Origin: Zopfochytrium polystomum
Taxonomy: Eukaryota; Chytridiomycota; Chytridiomycetes; Chytridiales; Chytridiaceae
DNA length: 64,000 nucleotides
Direction of reading: 5' to 3'
Assembly: GCA_025765615.1 (NCBI GenBank)
Contig: JAIVFJ010000010.1
Span: 1-64,000, forward strand
Shown here: positions 32,534 to 49,000 of the stretch, one piece after another
Layout: each line of letters starts with the position of its first letter
How positions within the stretch are numbered: the stretch's first letter is position 1
The notes under the pieces: model-generated
Told to the model about the DNA's origin: nothing
Databases searched by the model: none
The model's input: only the letters and a program-made list of their open reading frames with translations
Position numbers and translations under genes: made by a program

Positions 32534-33999
32534 TCACCCATCCCGCTCCTTGTCCTCCGCAACCATCCACACCAGCTTCTCTCCCGACACCTCCTTGCGG
32601 CGGAGGATTCCCAGGGCGTTTTCGGCGCGCTCGAGCATCGACGCGCCGGGGACGACGCGGAAGGTGTTTGGGGCGATGAGGCCGCGGGCGAGGAGGGCGG
32701 GGACGATGGAGGGCTGGAGGTGAGTTTTGAAGAATTCATTCTGTGGTTGTTGGTGTTGGTGTTGGTGTTGTTTTTTTTTTGTTTTTTTTTTTTTTTTTTG
32801 GTTTGGTGGGGAAGGGTAAGAGGGATATAAACATCAGGGGACAGCCATGACGGACCTTCATGTAGCCGTGGGTGCGAGTTCCGCGTACGTCGACGCCGGG
32901 CTTCCACAGCGAGGCGGCGGCGACAGTCGGGTCCATGGAGTACTCTGGCTTCTTGGACAGGCCGACTTTCGGGTCGTCGATGACGACGGGGAGCATGACG
33001 GCGACGCGGGCACCCGGGTCCGCGATTTCCCTCGCGATGGGGGCGACGCTGGCGTGCAGAGAGCCGATGCAGTCGACGATAAACGGGATCGCTGGGGCGG
33101 GGGCGGGGGTGACGTCGACCTGGGGCTCAGCGAGGGCGGCGGCGGCCTCGCGTGCGCGTTGTGCGACGTTGGGGTCGTTGTAGTCGCCGGTCCAGGCGGC
33201 GCCGAGGGCGCGGAGGCGGTCGTGGTGTTTCGTGGAGGCGACTGCGAGGACGGAGGCGAAGCCGTAGAGGCGGAGGACCTGGACGACGTAGAGGCCGACG
33301 GAGGACGCTGCGCCCCAGACCAGGATGGGGGCGGCGCGGCGCGGCGGGGTCGGTGGGTTGGGCAGCGGCCACGGGATCGCGGGGAGGAGGCCCAGGTCTT
33401 CGGTGAGAACGTGGAAGGCGGTGACCAAATTTGTCGGGACGGTTACGGCCTGCTCGGGGGCGATGGAGGCGGGAAGCCGGCCGAGGGTCCACGCGGGGAC
33501 GGTTACGAATTCTTGCTGGCTGCGGTGCTCGTCGCGTTGGAAGGCGAAGCCAAAGACCTGGAAAATGCGTTGGAGTGTTGTATTAATGAAGAGAAGTTCA
33601 CGAACATGGCGGAAATCAGCAAGTGAAAAGTGAACCGCTTGCCTTGTCGCCGACGGCAAAGCGGCCGTCGTCGACGCCCGGTCCGACGGCCACGACGGTG
33701 CCGGCGGCGCTGCTGCCGAGGATGACGGGCGCGCCGGCCTCCGGGCGGAGCAGGCCGCCGTCGGCGCGGTGGAGGTCCAGCGGGGTGGACGCGACCCACT
33801 CGACGCGCATGAGCACTTCGCCGTGCGCCGGGTCGCGCGTCGGCACTTGGCGCAGCTCAAGCGGCGCGCCGTCGGCGACCGAGACCACCGCCGCGTGGTG
33901 GGTCCGTCTGCCTGACTCGGACGGCGGCGGTGGGTGAGGTGTGTCTGGGGATGAACCGGCCGCGGCCGTTACGGTCGAATTTGTTGTCGCCGTCGTCAT
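32534..33999 (-). CDS. Medium-chain zinc-type alcohol dehydrogenase / quinone oxidoreductase-like
   Basis: Three exons: 33999-33643, 33557-32856 and 32713-32534, 412 residues, all phase 0. The N-terminal GroES-like part has HGEVLMRVEWVASTPLDLHR, then GSSAAGTVVAVGPGVDDGRF and GDKVFGF. The Rossmann part has ILVWGAASSVGLYVVQVLRL, a cofactor loop in which GAASSVG replaces the usual GGSGGVG, then AVASTKHHDRLRALGAAW and IVDCIGS. No zinc-ligand cysteines are visible. This fits the zinc-free enoyl-reductase/ToxD-like branch of MDR proteins that use NADPH to reduce C=C bonds. The substrate is unknown and there is no biosynthetic cluster around it. Intron 1 starts with GC (AAG|GCAAGC). A TATAAA lies 112 nt upstream. 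Confidence 0.85.
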
Positions 34000-34110
34000 T
34001 TGTGAGATGGTGCTCTGCGGCTTTTGGCCGATACGCGTGGGTGGGAGGGAAGTCGTTCTTCTGTTTTGAGTTAAACAATTGTCGAAAAGGGAAATTTGCG
34101 ACACTACTAA

Positions 34111-34116
34111 TTTATA
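34111..34116 (-). promoter_or_regulatory. TATA box of the oxidoreductase gene
   Basis: TATAAA on the minus strand, about 112 nt upstream of the ATG at 33999. Confidence 0.5.
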
Positions 34117-34575
34117 CAAATGATTAGAAACGGACAATGACAAATCACGCGCGGATCTACAATTCCACATGTAAACACTTTATTTTTGGACCTTTTTTTT
34201 TATTTTTTGTTGTTGAAATGAATAGCCGAGGTTGGAGTCGCACGCCATTATTTGGCTCGCAACCTGAAAAAACACACGAAACGCGAACAAAAGCGATCCT
34301 GGGGCAGCAGGCTATGTTCCGATCCGGGTCGTTGCCGGAGGGGTGAGGGTCGTTTCATTTTGCACTGCGCGTGCGCCTTGGGCGCGCGCGAACGTGCCTT
34401 GCCCCCCGCTGGGTAATCACCCACAAGAGGTCGGACTCGGGGCTATTGCCGCAACCCCCTGCTTCCACCTGGCCGTGAAGTAGTGAAGCTAACGGATGCG
34501 TGTAAAACCTCGAGCACTTTTTGCTGCCGGGGTCTGCAAGAAGCGTTTGCTTGGCCCTCCTTTTCTCTTTCTTTC

Positions 34576-34644
34576 TGTCTCTCTCTCTCTCTGCCTGTCA
34601 CTCTCTCTCTCTCACTCTCTCTCTCTCTGTCTCTGTCTCTGTCA

Positions 34645-34684
<40 letters not shown>
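34576..34684. repeat. (CT)n tract upstream of the aldo-keto reductase
   Basis: Imperfect CT tract with TGTC and CACT interruptions, ending 125 nt before the aldo-keto reductase ATG. The interval 34117-34575 holds no recognised gene. Confidence 0.9.
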
Positions 34685-34686
<2 letters not shown>

Positions 34687-34808
34687 CGAATTAGGTTTAC
34701 CCGATCGAAACTGCTTTCCCCCGATCCAATTTGAAAATAAAAATAAAAATAAAAATAAACAAACAAAAATCTCGCCAATAACTGCACTTCCGTTTCGATT
34801 CGCGACAC

Positions 34809-38058
<3,250 letters not shown>

Positions 38059-39348
38059 ATGCGACAGCCCCCCCGCACGTGCGGTCCCACCCGCAGGCGC
38101 ACCGCACGCCGTCGAGTGGCGGTCCGTCCCTTGTCGACGGTCCACGTATCAGCAGCGGCAGCCCTGGCGTTAGTCCTCCTCCTTCAACTCCTCTCCTTGT
38201 CGTCTTGGACACACGCGGCGCCGCTACGCTCACCCGACAGCTCCGGCGGCGCGCATTCTGTAGCCGTCGCCGTAGTCGCCGCGCCGAACCCGCTGGGTGC
38301 GGGCGGCGCGGAGGGTCGGGAGCGGCTGGCGCGGCGGGCCAACAAGGTGGACAAGGCGACGGGGTTCCCGAACCAGCCGGTGACGACGGTCGGGAACAAT
38401 GTGTTTGAGAAGGGCAAGCTGGGGAACCCGAGGATGAACGCGCTCAAGGCCGGGTTGAAGGAGGTGAGTGGCCAAATGCGTTTGCGTGGCGGTTAGGTGG
38501 GCTTTAGAAAAAGGGGAAAGAAGGGAGAGCGTAAAAAGGGGGGTGGTGACCGGAAAGTGTCAAGTCTTTGTGTTCGCTCCATCCGTAACCCTTTCTCCTC
38601 CCCCCCCCCCAGTCGGCGTACATGGCGCAACTGGACGGCACGGATGCGGCGGTAGCGTACGGAGCGTCGGCGGCGGGCGCCGCGGTGCGAACGGCTGCCG
38701 GGAAGACGGGTACTTTTTTTTTTTTTTCTTTTGTTCGGTTTTATCACGCAGCCTAACTCAACCAAACCCAGCCGGAAAAGTCGCGGCCGTAGCCATCGGT
38801 GCGACCGCGCAAGCGTGCGTTGACTGCGCAAAGGGCCTCGCGCAGGGAAAGAAGGGGAAAGGTGAGAGAGGAATATGCTTTGTTAATTGGTCCTTTTATT
38901 TTATTTTATTTTATTTTTTTTTTTTTTGGTTTTATTTTTCGCCTAAAGAGCGATGGCGTGTACTGACTGTCCTCCCTCCAAACCTACCTGCCGCCCCGCC
39001 CGCATAGAACTTGCAAAGCTCACCGCCGCTGGTGCGATCCAAGGCGCTGCGCTGCAGCTTGATTCAAACAGTTGAGTTCCTTTTTTTTTTTTTTTTTTTG
39101 TTTGTTTGTTGTGTGTGTAATTGTGAGTGTGCGTGGAATTGCTGACACTCAGAGAAAAAAAAAAAAATAAATAAACAAAAGACCCCGCGCGAGTCTCCAT
39201 GTTTTCCGGCGCGTGGGATCTGCGACAAGGAAAGTCGGTGAAGAGTAAGTTCTTGGGGAGGGAGGCGTTTTCTATGCTTTTCTTTTCGCTGTCGTTTCTG
39301 GCGGACTCCCTTTTTCTAATTTGGTCCTCTCAACACTCCCCCTGAACT

Positions 39349-39380
<32 letters not shown>

Positions 39381-39496
39381 CACACCTTCCGCAGCCGCCC
39401 TCAACACCGCCGCGTATGGCGCCGACGCCGATTTTGTGAAGCAGGCGCAAGCCAATCCGTACGGTTAGTGGAGCGAAAATGTGCGCACGCATCACA

Positions 39497-39542
<46 letters not shown>

Positions 39543-39721
39543 CTCACGCACGGCGCGCACGAACAAAAAAAAAAAAAAAAAAAAAAAAAAATCACAACAA
39601 ACAGCAAACGTGCAAAAGGCCAAAATGGAGGACGCCAAGAAGAACGGGCAGCCCGTCGCGGCCAAGAAGGACCCGTCGCTGGCGGTGACGGGCGCGAAAC
39701 TGGTGCGTGAAAACGAAGAGA

Positions 39722-39753
<32 letters not shown>

Positions 39754-39921
39754 AAAAACAACTTTCCCCTTCCCCCTAACTAATTCAAGCCCTTCTTATC
39801 TGTCCCAATCAAAGGTCGCGAAAACCGGGTACGCCGTGGCAAACAAGATGGTCCCCGTCGCGGTCGGCGGCGCCGTCACCGCCGTGGCCGGGCCTGTCGG
39901 TGCGTGTTGCTTTTTCCCTGT

Positions 39922-39966
<45 letters not shown>

Positions 39967-40490
39967 TTTGTTTGCTTGTTTGTTTGTCTGCATGCTTGTT
40001 TGGATCCATCCAGTTTCAGCTGACAAGTCCTGACAAACCCCTCAACAAAAAAAAAAAAAAAAAAAAAAAAAAAACAAAACAATGAACCAACGCGACTGGC
40101 TGACTGAACCACACGCCCCTTTTCGACCCACCAACACAAGCCGGCTGCGCCGCCGGGCTGTGCACGGCCGCGGCGATGGGCGCCGTCCATGGCGCCGTCT
40201 CAAGCGCAATGAAGGGCGAGAGTGGAAAGCGTAAGTAGTTTTAGTCTTCACTATTTGTTTTATTTATTTATTCCTACCTACGACGAACGATCGACAACAA
40301 CGACGAATGCTTATTCAAACTGACCAACCCTAACCCAATGCTACCAGAAATCGCAAAGAACGCGGTCGCCCTGGGCACGCACCAAGCCGCGTCATGGGTT
40401 CCGGGCGGACGTACGTTTTTTTTTTGTTTTTTTTTTTTTTATTATTTTTTTTAGTTAGTGTGTGTTTGTTTGTTGGTTTGCTTCACACTC

Positions 40491-40521
<31 letters not shown>

Positions 40522-43500
40522 AACACACACAAAAAATAATGCAGGCGCCATCCGCTACGGCGTGCACGCCGCGGGCAACACGCTGGCGGACGGCAAGGGT
40601 ATGAGCGCGGCGGTGCAGAACGGCGTGGCCGGGTACGCCGGGATGGCGGCCAGCGGCGCGGTCAAGCGGCTCGGCGCCACGCGTGAGTGTCCCCCTTTGC
40701 GTATTGAAACATTTTTCGATTTTTCGCCCCCCCTTGGATTTTTCTAACTCCCTTCTTTTTTTTCAAATACACGCAACAAGCAATGACGGGCGCGATGGTC
40801 ATGGACACGGTTCAGTCCGCGATCAACGGCGCCGCCAACACGGTCAAGGGCCCGCCTCCGCTGAGCCCGAACGGCAAGCTGCTGCAGCAGAAGGGCAAGG
40901 AGGTGGGCAAGATGGCGTCGGTGGTGGGCACGATGCAAGGGAAAGTGACGGCGAAGCGGGTCGAGGGCGGCAAGGCGGCAGCGACGGCGGCGGGCGAGCT
41001 CAAGACGGCGCAGAAGGGAGCGGCGGGGAACCTCAAGGGCGCGCAGGGGGCCGCCGGAAGGACGGCGGCCGCCGCGGGCAAGGGCGCCGAGGCCGAGTAC
41101 AAGAAGGTGCAGGCCGGCGTCAAGGGGTCTGGGCCGACCGGGTTGCAGTTCAAGACGCCGGACTCGCTCAAGTCCGGCGCGAAGACGAATCTGCAGTTTA
41201 AGACGCCGGACTCGCTCAAGGCGGGAGCAAAGACGAATTTGCAGCTCAAGACGCCCGACTCGATGAAAAAGAAGGACGGCGGCGGCGGCGGCGGCGCGGG
41301 CGGCGCCGGCGGAGCGGCTGCGGCGGCGAAGAAGACCGACAGTGCCGGCGCGACTGGCGCAAAGGCGCGGCCGGCGACGCTGGGGCGGTCGCCTGCGGCG
41401 AACAAGCAGAACGCGGGGGGCACGGCGGCGCGGGAGGCGCTCAAGGGCGCCGGGAACAAGGTTGTCGCGGCGAACGGCGCGGTGAAGCAGATGAAGCAGG
41501 CCGGTGCGGCTCGGCTGTCGGCCGAGGACAAGGGCAAGAAGATTGCGGAGCCCCTTGACAGGACGAGGATGACGTCGTCGTCCAAATCCCCGCCGGGCAG
41601 CAAGCAGGCGACCGCGGGGGCAAAGGCGAATCCCAAGGCGGCGGCGGTGACGGCGGCCGCCGGCGGCGGCGGCGGTGCGGCCGCGAAGAAGGCGCTCGGA
41701 CGCTCTGCCTCTGCGCCGGAGCTCGGCGGCAAGGGAACCGCAAAGGGCGGCGCGTCGCCCGCCGCAGCCAAGCTCCAGGCCGCCGGAAACAAGGCCAAGG
41801 CCGTGGCGGCCGTCGGTGGCGCGGCGAAAGGCGGCGGCGCCGGTGCAGCAGGCAAAACCGCGGCTGTCAAGGGCGGAGCCGCGGCGAACGCGAAAGGCGG
41901 TGTGGCAGCGGCGGGCAAGGCGGCAAACCCGAAGGGCGGCGCGTCCTCGACGGCGGCGTCCAGGCTCCAGGCCGCCGGAAACAAGGCCAAGGCGGTCGCA
42001 GCTGTCGCAAAGGGCGGCGGTGCAGGGGCAGCAGGCAAAACCGCCGGCAAAGGCGGAGCTGCAGCTCCCGGCAAGGCCGGCGGCGGCGGCGCAGCGAACC
42101 CGAAAGGCGGTGCCGCAGCGGCAGGCAAGGCCGCAAACCCGAAAGGCGGCGCGTCCTCGACGGCGGCGTCCAGGCTCCAGGCTGCCGGAAACAAGGCAAA
42201 AGCGGTCGCAGCTGTTGGTGGCGGGGCAAAGGGCGGAGCAGCCAAGGGTGGAGCTGCGGCTTCCGGCAAAACCACCGCCGGCGCGGCGAACGGGAAAGCC
42301 GGCGGTGCGGTTGCAGCGGGGAAGACCGCGAACCCGAAAGGCGGTGCGGCTGCAGCGGGCAAGGCCGCAAACCCGAAGGGCGGCGCGACGTCGACGGCGG
42401 CGTCCAAGCTCCAGGCTGCCGGAAACAAGGCCAAGGCGGTCGCGGCTGTCGCAAAGGGCGGCGGTGCAGGGGCAGCAGGCAAAACCGCCGGCAAAGGCGG
42501 AGCTGTAGCTCCCGGAAAGGCCGCCGGCGGCGGCGCAGCGAACCCGAAAGGCGGTGCCGCAGCGGCGGGCAAGGCCGCAAACCCGAAGGGCGGCGCGTCC
42601 TCGACGGCGGCGTCCAGGCTCCAGGCTGCCGGAAACAAGGCAAAAGCGGTCGCAGCTGTTGGTGGCGGGGCAAAGGGCGGAGCAGCCAAGGGTGGAGCTG
42701 CTGCTCCCGGCAAAACCGCTGGCGGCGCGGCGAACGCGAAAGGCGGAGCGGCTGCAGCGGGCAAGGCCGCAAACCCGAAGGGCGGCAAGGCCGCCGGCGG
42801 CGGCGCAGCGAACCCGAGAGGCGGTGCGGCAACGGCGGGCAAGGGCGCAAACCCGAAAGCGGGCTCGTCGACGGCGTCCAAGCTCCAGGCTGCCGGAAAC
42901 AAGGCCAAGGCCGTCGCGGCCGTTGGCGGCGCGAACAAGGGCGGAGCAGCCAAGGGTGGAGCTGCTGCTCCCGGCAAAACCGCTGGCGGCGCGGCGAACC
43001 CGAAAGGCGGAGCGGCTGCAGCGGGCAAGGCCGCCAACCCGAAAGGCGGTGCGGCTGCAGCGGGCAAGGCCGCAAACCCGAAGGGCGGCGCGTCATCGAC
43101 GGCGGCGTCCAGGCTTCAAGCCGCCGGAAACAAGGCCAAGACGGTCGCGGCTGTCGCAAAGGGCGGCGGTGCAGGGGCAGCAGGCAAAACCGCCGGCAAA
43201 GGTGGAGCTGCGGCTCCCGGCAAGGGCGCAGCGAACCCGAGAGGCGGTGCGGCAACGGCGGGCAAGGCTGCAAACCCGAAAGCGGGCTCGTCGACGGCGT
43301 CCAAGCTCCAGGCCGCCGGAAACAAGGCCAAGGCCGTCGCGGCCGTTGGCGGCGCGAACAAGGGCGGAGCAGCCAAGGGTGGAGCTTCCGGCAAAACCGC
43401 CGGCGGCGCGGCGAACACGAAAGCCGGCGGTGCGGCTGCAGCTGGCAAGGCGGCGAACCCGAAAGGCGGTGCGGCGGCGGGCAAGGCCGCGAACCCCAAG

Positions 43501-44535
43501 GGCGGCGCGACGTCGACGGCGGCGTCCAAGCTCCAGGCTGCCGGAAACAAGGCAAAAGCGGTCGCAACTGTCGGTGGCGCTGCAAAGAGCGGAGCAGCCA
43601 GGGGTGGAGCTGGGGCTTCCGGCAAAACCGCCGCCGGCGCGGCGAATGCGAAAGGCGGTGCGGCTGCAGCGGGCAAGGCTGCAAACCCGAAAGGCGGTGC
43701 TGCCGCAGCGGGCAAGGCCGCAAACCCGAAAGGCGGCGCGTCGTCGACGGCGTCCAAGTTCCAAGCGGCAGGAAACAAGGCCAAAGCCGTCGCGGCTGTC
43801 GGTGGCGCGGCAAAGGGCGGTGGCGGCGGGTCTGGCGCGCGCGCGGGCGCGCAGGCGGCAAAGGCCGGAGCGGCGGCGAAGACGCCGCAGACTGGAGGCA
43901 AGACACAGCAGCAGGCGGGAGGCCGAGGAACGACAGCGGCGAAGGCGCCTGCGGCTGGTGCGGCGAAAGCTGGGACGTCGGGAGGCAAGGCGTCGCAAGC
44001 TGGAGTCAAGACGCAGCAGCAGGCGGGAGGCCGAGGAACGACAGCGGCGAAGGCTCCTGGGGCGGGTGCGGCGAAGGCGCCTGCGGCGGGAGGCAAGACG
44101 CAGGCTGGAGGCAAGACGCAGCAGCAGGCGGGAGGCCGAGGAACGACAGCGGCGAAGGCGCCCGCGGCAGGAGGAAAGACGCAGCCTGCCGCGCGAGGAG
44201 CGACGGGAGGGAGTCAGCCTGCCCAGCGAGGAACGCAAGCAAGCACTTCTCCAAAGGCGGCTGCTGGAGGCAAGCAGACAACTACGACCTCGAGGGGCGG
44301 CGGGGCGGCGGGTGGCAGCAACGCCTCCAAGCCGTCGACGTCAAGGCAGCAGCCCTCGACTTCAGCCAGGAGCCAGCCGGCGGCCAAGAACCAGCCAGCG
44401 GCCAAGAGCCAGCCGGCAGCAGCAAAGAGCCAACCGGCAGCAGCAAAGAGCCAGCCGGCGGCCAAGACCCAGCAGCAAGCTGCTGCGAAGCCGGCCGCTG
44501 CGTCGAAGCCGGCCCCCGCGAAAGGGAAGAAGTGA
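38059..44535 (+). CDS. Secreted Lys/Ala/Gly-rich repeat protein, family copy B
   Basis: Twelve exons: 38059-38463, 38613-38709, 38772-38861, 39008-39070, 39182-39244, 39395-39463, 39605-39702, 39815-39899, 40141-40230, 40348-40410, 40544-40682 and 40781-44535. An Arg-rich n-region and signal sequence (AAALALVLLLQLLSLSS) are followed by LARRANKVDK, a dibasic site, and TVGNNVFEKGKLGN. Exons 2-11 encode a conserved Ala/Gly-rich, weakly hydrophobic domain (MAQLDGTDAAVAYGAS, GATAQACVDCAKG, MFSGAWDLRQGK, GYAVANKMVPVAVGG, GCAAGLCTAAAMGAVHGAV, IRYGVHAAGNTLADGK). The last exon is one frame of about 1,250 codons. It holds MTGAMVMDTVQSAING, two to three NLQFKTPDSLK repeats, then ten LQAAGNKAKAV units and a QQQAGGRGTTAAKAP triplication, ending KGKK. 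Function unknown; extracellular matrix, coat or adhesive roles are possible. An alternative start is 38035. Confidence 0.85.
39921..39965. repeat. Poly-T tract of about 45 nt in an intron of gene B
   Basis: Long T run within the intron between the GYAVANK and GLCTAAAMG exons. Other introns of gene B carry (CA)n (39350-39379, 39499-39539, 40491-40514) and A runs (39566-39590, 40047-40074). Confidence 0.95.
41770..43830 (+). repeat. Ten-unit coding tandem array in gene B
   Basis: Ten copies of (K/R)(L/F)QAAGNKAK(A/T)VA(A/T)V, about 230 nt apart, separated by Gly/Ala/Lys spacers such as GAANPKGGAAAAGKAANPKG. Spacers of two kinds tend to alternate: VAKGGGAGAAGKTAGKGG after units 2, 4 and 7, and VGGGAKGG or VGGANKGG after units 3, 5, 6 and 8. 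This points to a higher-order unit of about 460 nt. Confidence 0.85.
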
Positions 44536-44719
44536 ATGCAGTCCCGCCTTTTTTCATCCCCTTTTCAATCTCTCTTTTTTCTTCTCTGCGCGCTCTCTTT
44601 CCCCTTTTCTTTTCCAGTTCTTCTCTTTTTTTTCTTCTTTATCTTTCTTTGCGATCCGCACGTTGGCCCCGGTTTCGTTCTTGTTTAGTTTTCGCCGTTG
44701 GTTCAATTTGTAAAGGAAT

Positions 44720-44725
44720 AATAAA
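44720..44725 (+). terminator. Poly-A signal of gene B
   Basis: AATAAA about 185 nt downstream of the gene B stop codon, after a pyrimidine-rich 3' UTR. Confidence 0.45.
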
Positions 44726-46070
<1,345 letters not shown>

Positions 46071-49000
46071 ATGCTGCTCAGAGTCCTCCCCCTCCTCGTC
46101 CTCCTCGGCGCTCTCGCCGCAGCGCTTCACGCCTCCGCCGGACGTCCCTCCGCCGCCGCCCACATCCACCGCCGGCGCGCCGGAAGCTTCCGTACCAGCG
46201 ATGCATCGCCGCTCGTCGCCTCTCTGACCTCGCAGTCGCAGCAACAGCAGCAGGAGCAGGGGCAAGGGGTCCGGCTGACGCGTAGGGCGCGAAACAAGGT
46301 GGACAAGAAGACGGGGTTTCCAGACGCGCCGGTGCAGACGGTCGGCAATAACGTGTTCGAGACGGGCAAGCTCGGCAACTCTCGTATTAATGCGGCGAAG
46401 AATGGGTTGAAAGAGGTGAGTTCGGCAGCCAAGGGGTAGAGTGGAGAGGGGACCCGGATGACTGAGGGGAACGAAGTCTGTTGAGCAGGGTAGTAGGAGG
46501 CACTGAAACAGCTTGGGGCTCGAGAGCTGCTTCGACACAGTTCACTGATCGTCCCACTTAAACTCTGCCTCTTTTTTTCTGATACTGTGAAAAGGCCGCG
46601 TACATGGCGCAGTTGGATGGCACAGACGCTGCTGTGGCGTACGGAGCATCTGCTGCAGGTGCCGCAGTCGGTGTGGCCGCCGGCAAAACAAGTAAGGATT
46701 GCATGAGATATTGGAGAAGCGGGCGGTGGGTGGTGGGCGGTGGATGTTGGGTGTGTTTGGAGAAAGAGAACTAATTCAACGACACTCGCAACGACGCACA
46801 CAGTTGGTAAAGTTGCGGCCGTCGGAATCGGAGCCACAGCGCAAGCCTGCGTCGACTGCGTCAAGGCGGTGGCACAAGGAAAAAAGCCTGCGGGTGAGTG
46901 CCAGACTTCTACGCCATTATTAGGTACCGGAATGCGCCCACTCACACCCTCTTCTTTTGCCATTAAAAGACATTGCAAAGTTGACCGTCGCGGGTGCGAT
47001 GCAAGGCGGTGCACTGCAGCTTGACGCAGACAGTTAAGAGGATCACTGCTGCCACTTCCCTTGCTGACATATCGAAACGCGTATTGCTCTCTTTGCTCTC
47101 TGGGACAGCTCACGTCAAGGCATCCCTATTTTCCGCGGCGTGGGATCTGCGCCAAGGGAAGTCCTACGGAAGTAAGTGTAGCGTTCTTTCGGGCCGACGT
47201 CCGGGCTGATCTCAAACCATTTTGCCAACGTACGCCCACCACTCGTTCAGCCGCTTTGCATACCGCTGCAGGGGCCGCCGACGCAGATTACGTCAAGCAA
47301 GCACCAGGAAATCCGCTGGGTAGGGTTTTACGTCACCCACGTCCACTGCTCCACCAGCGACCCACAGAAACGAAACTGACACCCCCTCTCTCTCCTCCCC
47401 CCCCCCCACCTCCCGACCCTATCGTAGCAAACGTGCAAAAGGCAAAACAGGCGGCCAACGGCGCGCCCGCCGAGGAGAAAAAAATGTCCAAGCTCAAGAT
47501 CGCCGGGGCGGCTGCCAAGCTGGTATAGTTTTTGCCAATGGGAAACGGGGGGAAACAATTCTCAACTAAGCATCTTCACGTCCTGGTTGACAAACCAAGG
47601 TTGGTACCGCAGGATACGCAGTGGCAAACAAAATGGTCCCCGTTGCGGTCGGCGGTGCCGTCACCGCCGTGGCCGGTCCCGTCGGTAACACTTGTCCTTA
47701 ATTATTTTTTTTTCATTATTTTGTTTCAACCGTTGCCCGCGAATCGCGGAGGGTAGTGGACTCTGCTAATGATTTCTTTCCCATCCACGCCTTCAATCTA
47801 GCCGGCTGCGCTGCTGGGCTTTGCACTGCTGCGGCAATGGGTGCCGTGCACGGCGCTGTGGAGAGTGCCATGAAAAAAGAGTCACCCGGAAGTAAGTACG
47901 GCATACGTTTTGCCCTCCAGTCTTGAAGAGTCGCAATCAACCCCATAATTAACCATCCTATGAAACATTGCGCAGAGATCCTGCAAAGTGCTGCTGCGAA
48001 GGGAACGATGCAAGCGGCCTCCTGGGTTCCTGGAGGAAGTAAGTTGCCTAACTGTTCGCTGTCCTACTGATCATTTTTTTTTTCTAGAGGCGATCCGGTA
48101 CGGAGCTCATTCGGTCGGAATGAGTTTGGCTGACGGGAAGCCCATGAATGGCAAGTTGCTGTTTGTTCTTCGTTTAATTTTTTTGTTCGGACCTCCCACC
48201 AACTCATTCCACAACATCTTAACTTTCCACATTTCTTCAGTCGCTGCACAGAATGGCCTCGCAGGGTACGCGGGCATGGCCGCAAACACTGCGGTCCAAC
48301 GGATCGGCGCCACGCGTGAGTTGTTTTTTCCGTCATTTTGGGTTCCATTGGAGCTTAAACGAGACTTCCCAACGAACCAACGAAAAAAAAAAACCTCCCC
48401 CCAAAAATTCGAACTCCTTCATTTCAGCAATGACCGGCGCGATGGTCATGGACACGGTGCAGTCCGCCGTCAACGGCGCGATCAACACGGTCAAGGGCGA
48501 CCCGCCGCTGAGCAAGAACGGTGCCAAGCTGCAAAAGGCCGGGAAGGAGGCGGGCAAGATGGCGTCGGTAGTGGGCGACCTCAAGGGCAAGGTGACGGCG
48601 AAGCAGGTGGACGGAGGACGGGCGGAGGCCGGGGCCAAGGCGAACCTCAAGACTGCGCAGGAGGCGGGCAAGAAGCAGCTGGCGACGGCACAGGCGTCTT
48701 CGGCGGGCGCGGCGAAGGCGGCAAAGGCCGGGGCCGACCAGGAGTACAAGAAGGTGCAGGCAGCGGTGAAGGGGTCTGGGCCGACGTCGCTGAAGTTTGA
48801 GGCGCCGGCGGCGCTCAAGCCTGGCGCGAAGAATAACCTGCAGTTCAAGACGCCCGATTGGGCGAAGAAGAAGGACGGTGGAGGCGGTACCGGTGGAGCG
48901 GCCGCGGGCGGTGCTGGCGGAGCAAGCACGTCTGGAACGAAGAAGCCGGCGCTGGGGCGGTCGCCTGCGGCGAACAAGGAGAACGCGGGAGGAACAGCTG

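Noticed and set aside
32509..33860. Biosynthetic gene cluster around the ToxD-like oxidoreductase and methyltransferase
   Set aside because: No polyketide synthase, NRPS, terpene cyclase or cluster regulator is present; the two enzymes are separated by the glycine-rich precursor gene.
39481..39590. CRISPR-like or structured repeat because of dense CA and A tracts
   Set aside because: Simple dinucleotide repeats without spacers, inside an intron of gene B, in a eukaryotic genome.
40812..43067. Long minus-strand open frame of about 750 codons opposite gene B
   Set aside because: It is the antisense of the Lys/Ala/Gly repeat; Ala/Pro-rich text with no start context or splice logic. The plus-strand frame continues the conserved paralogue family.
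41867..43906. Second long minus-strand frame (Arg/Pro/Leu/Cys-rich) opposite gene B
   Set aside because: Another frame of the same GC-rich repeat, kept open by composition alone.
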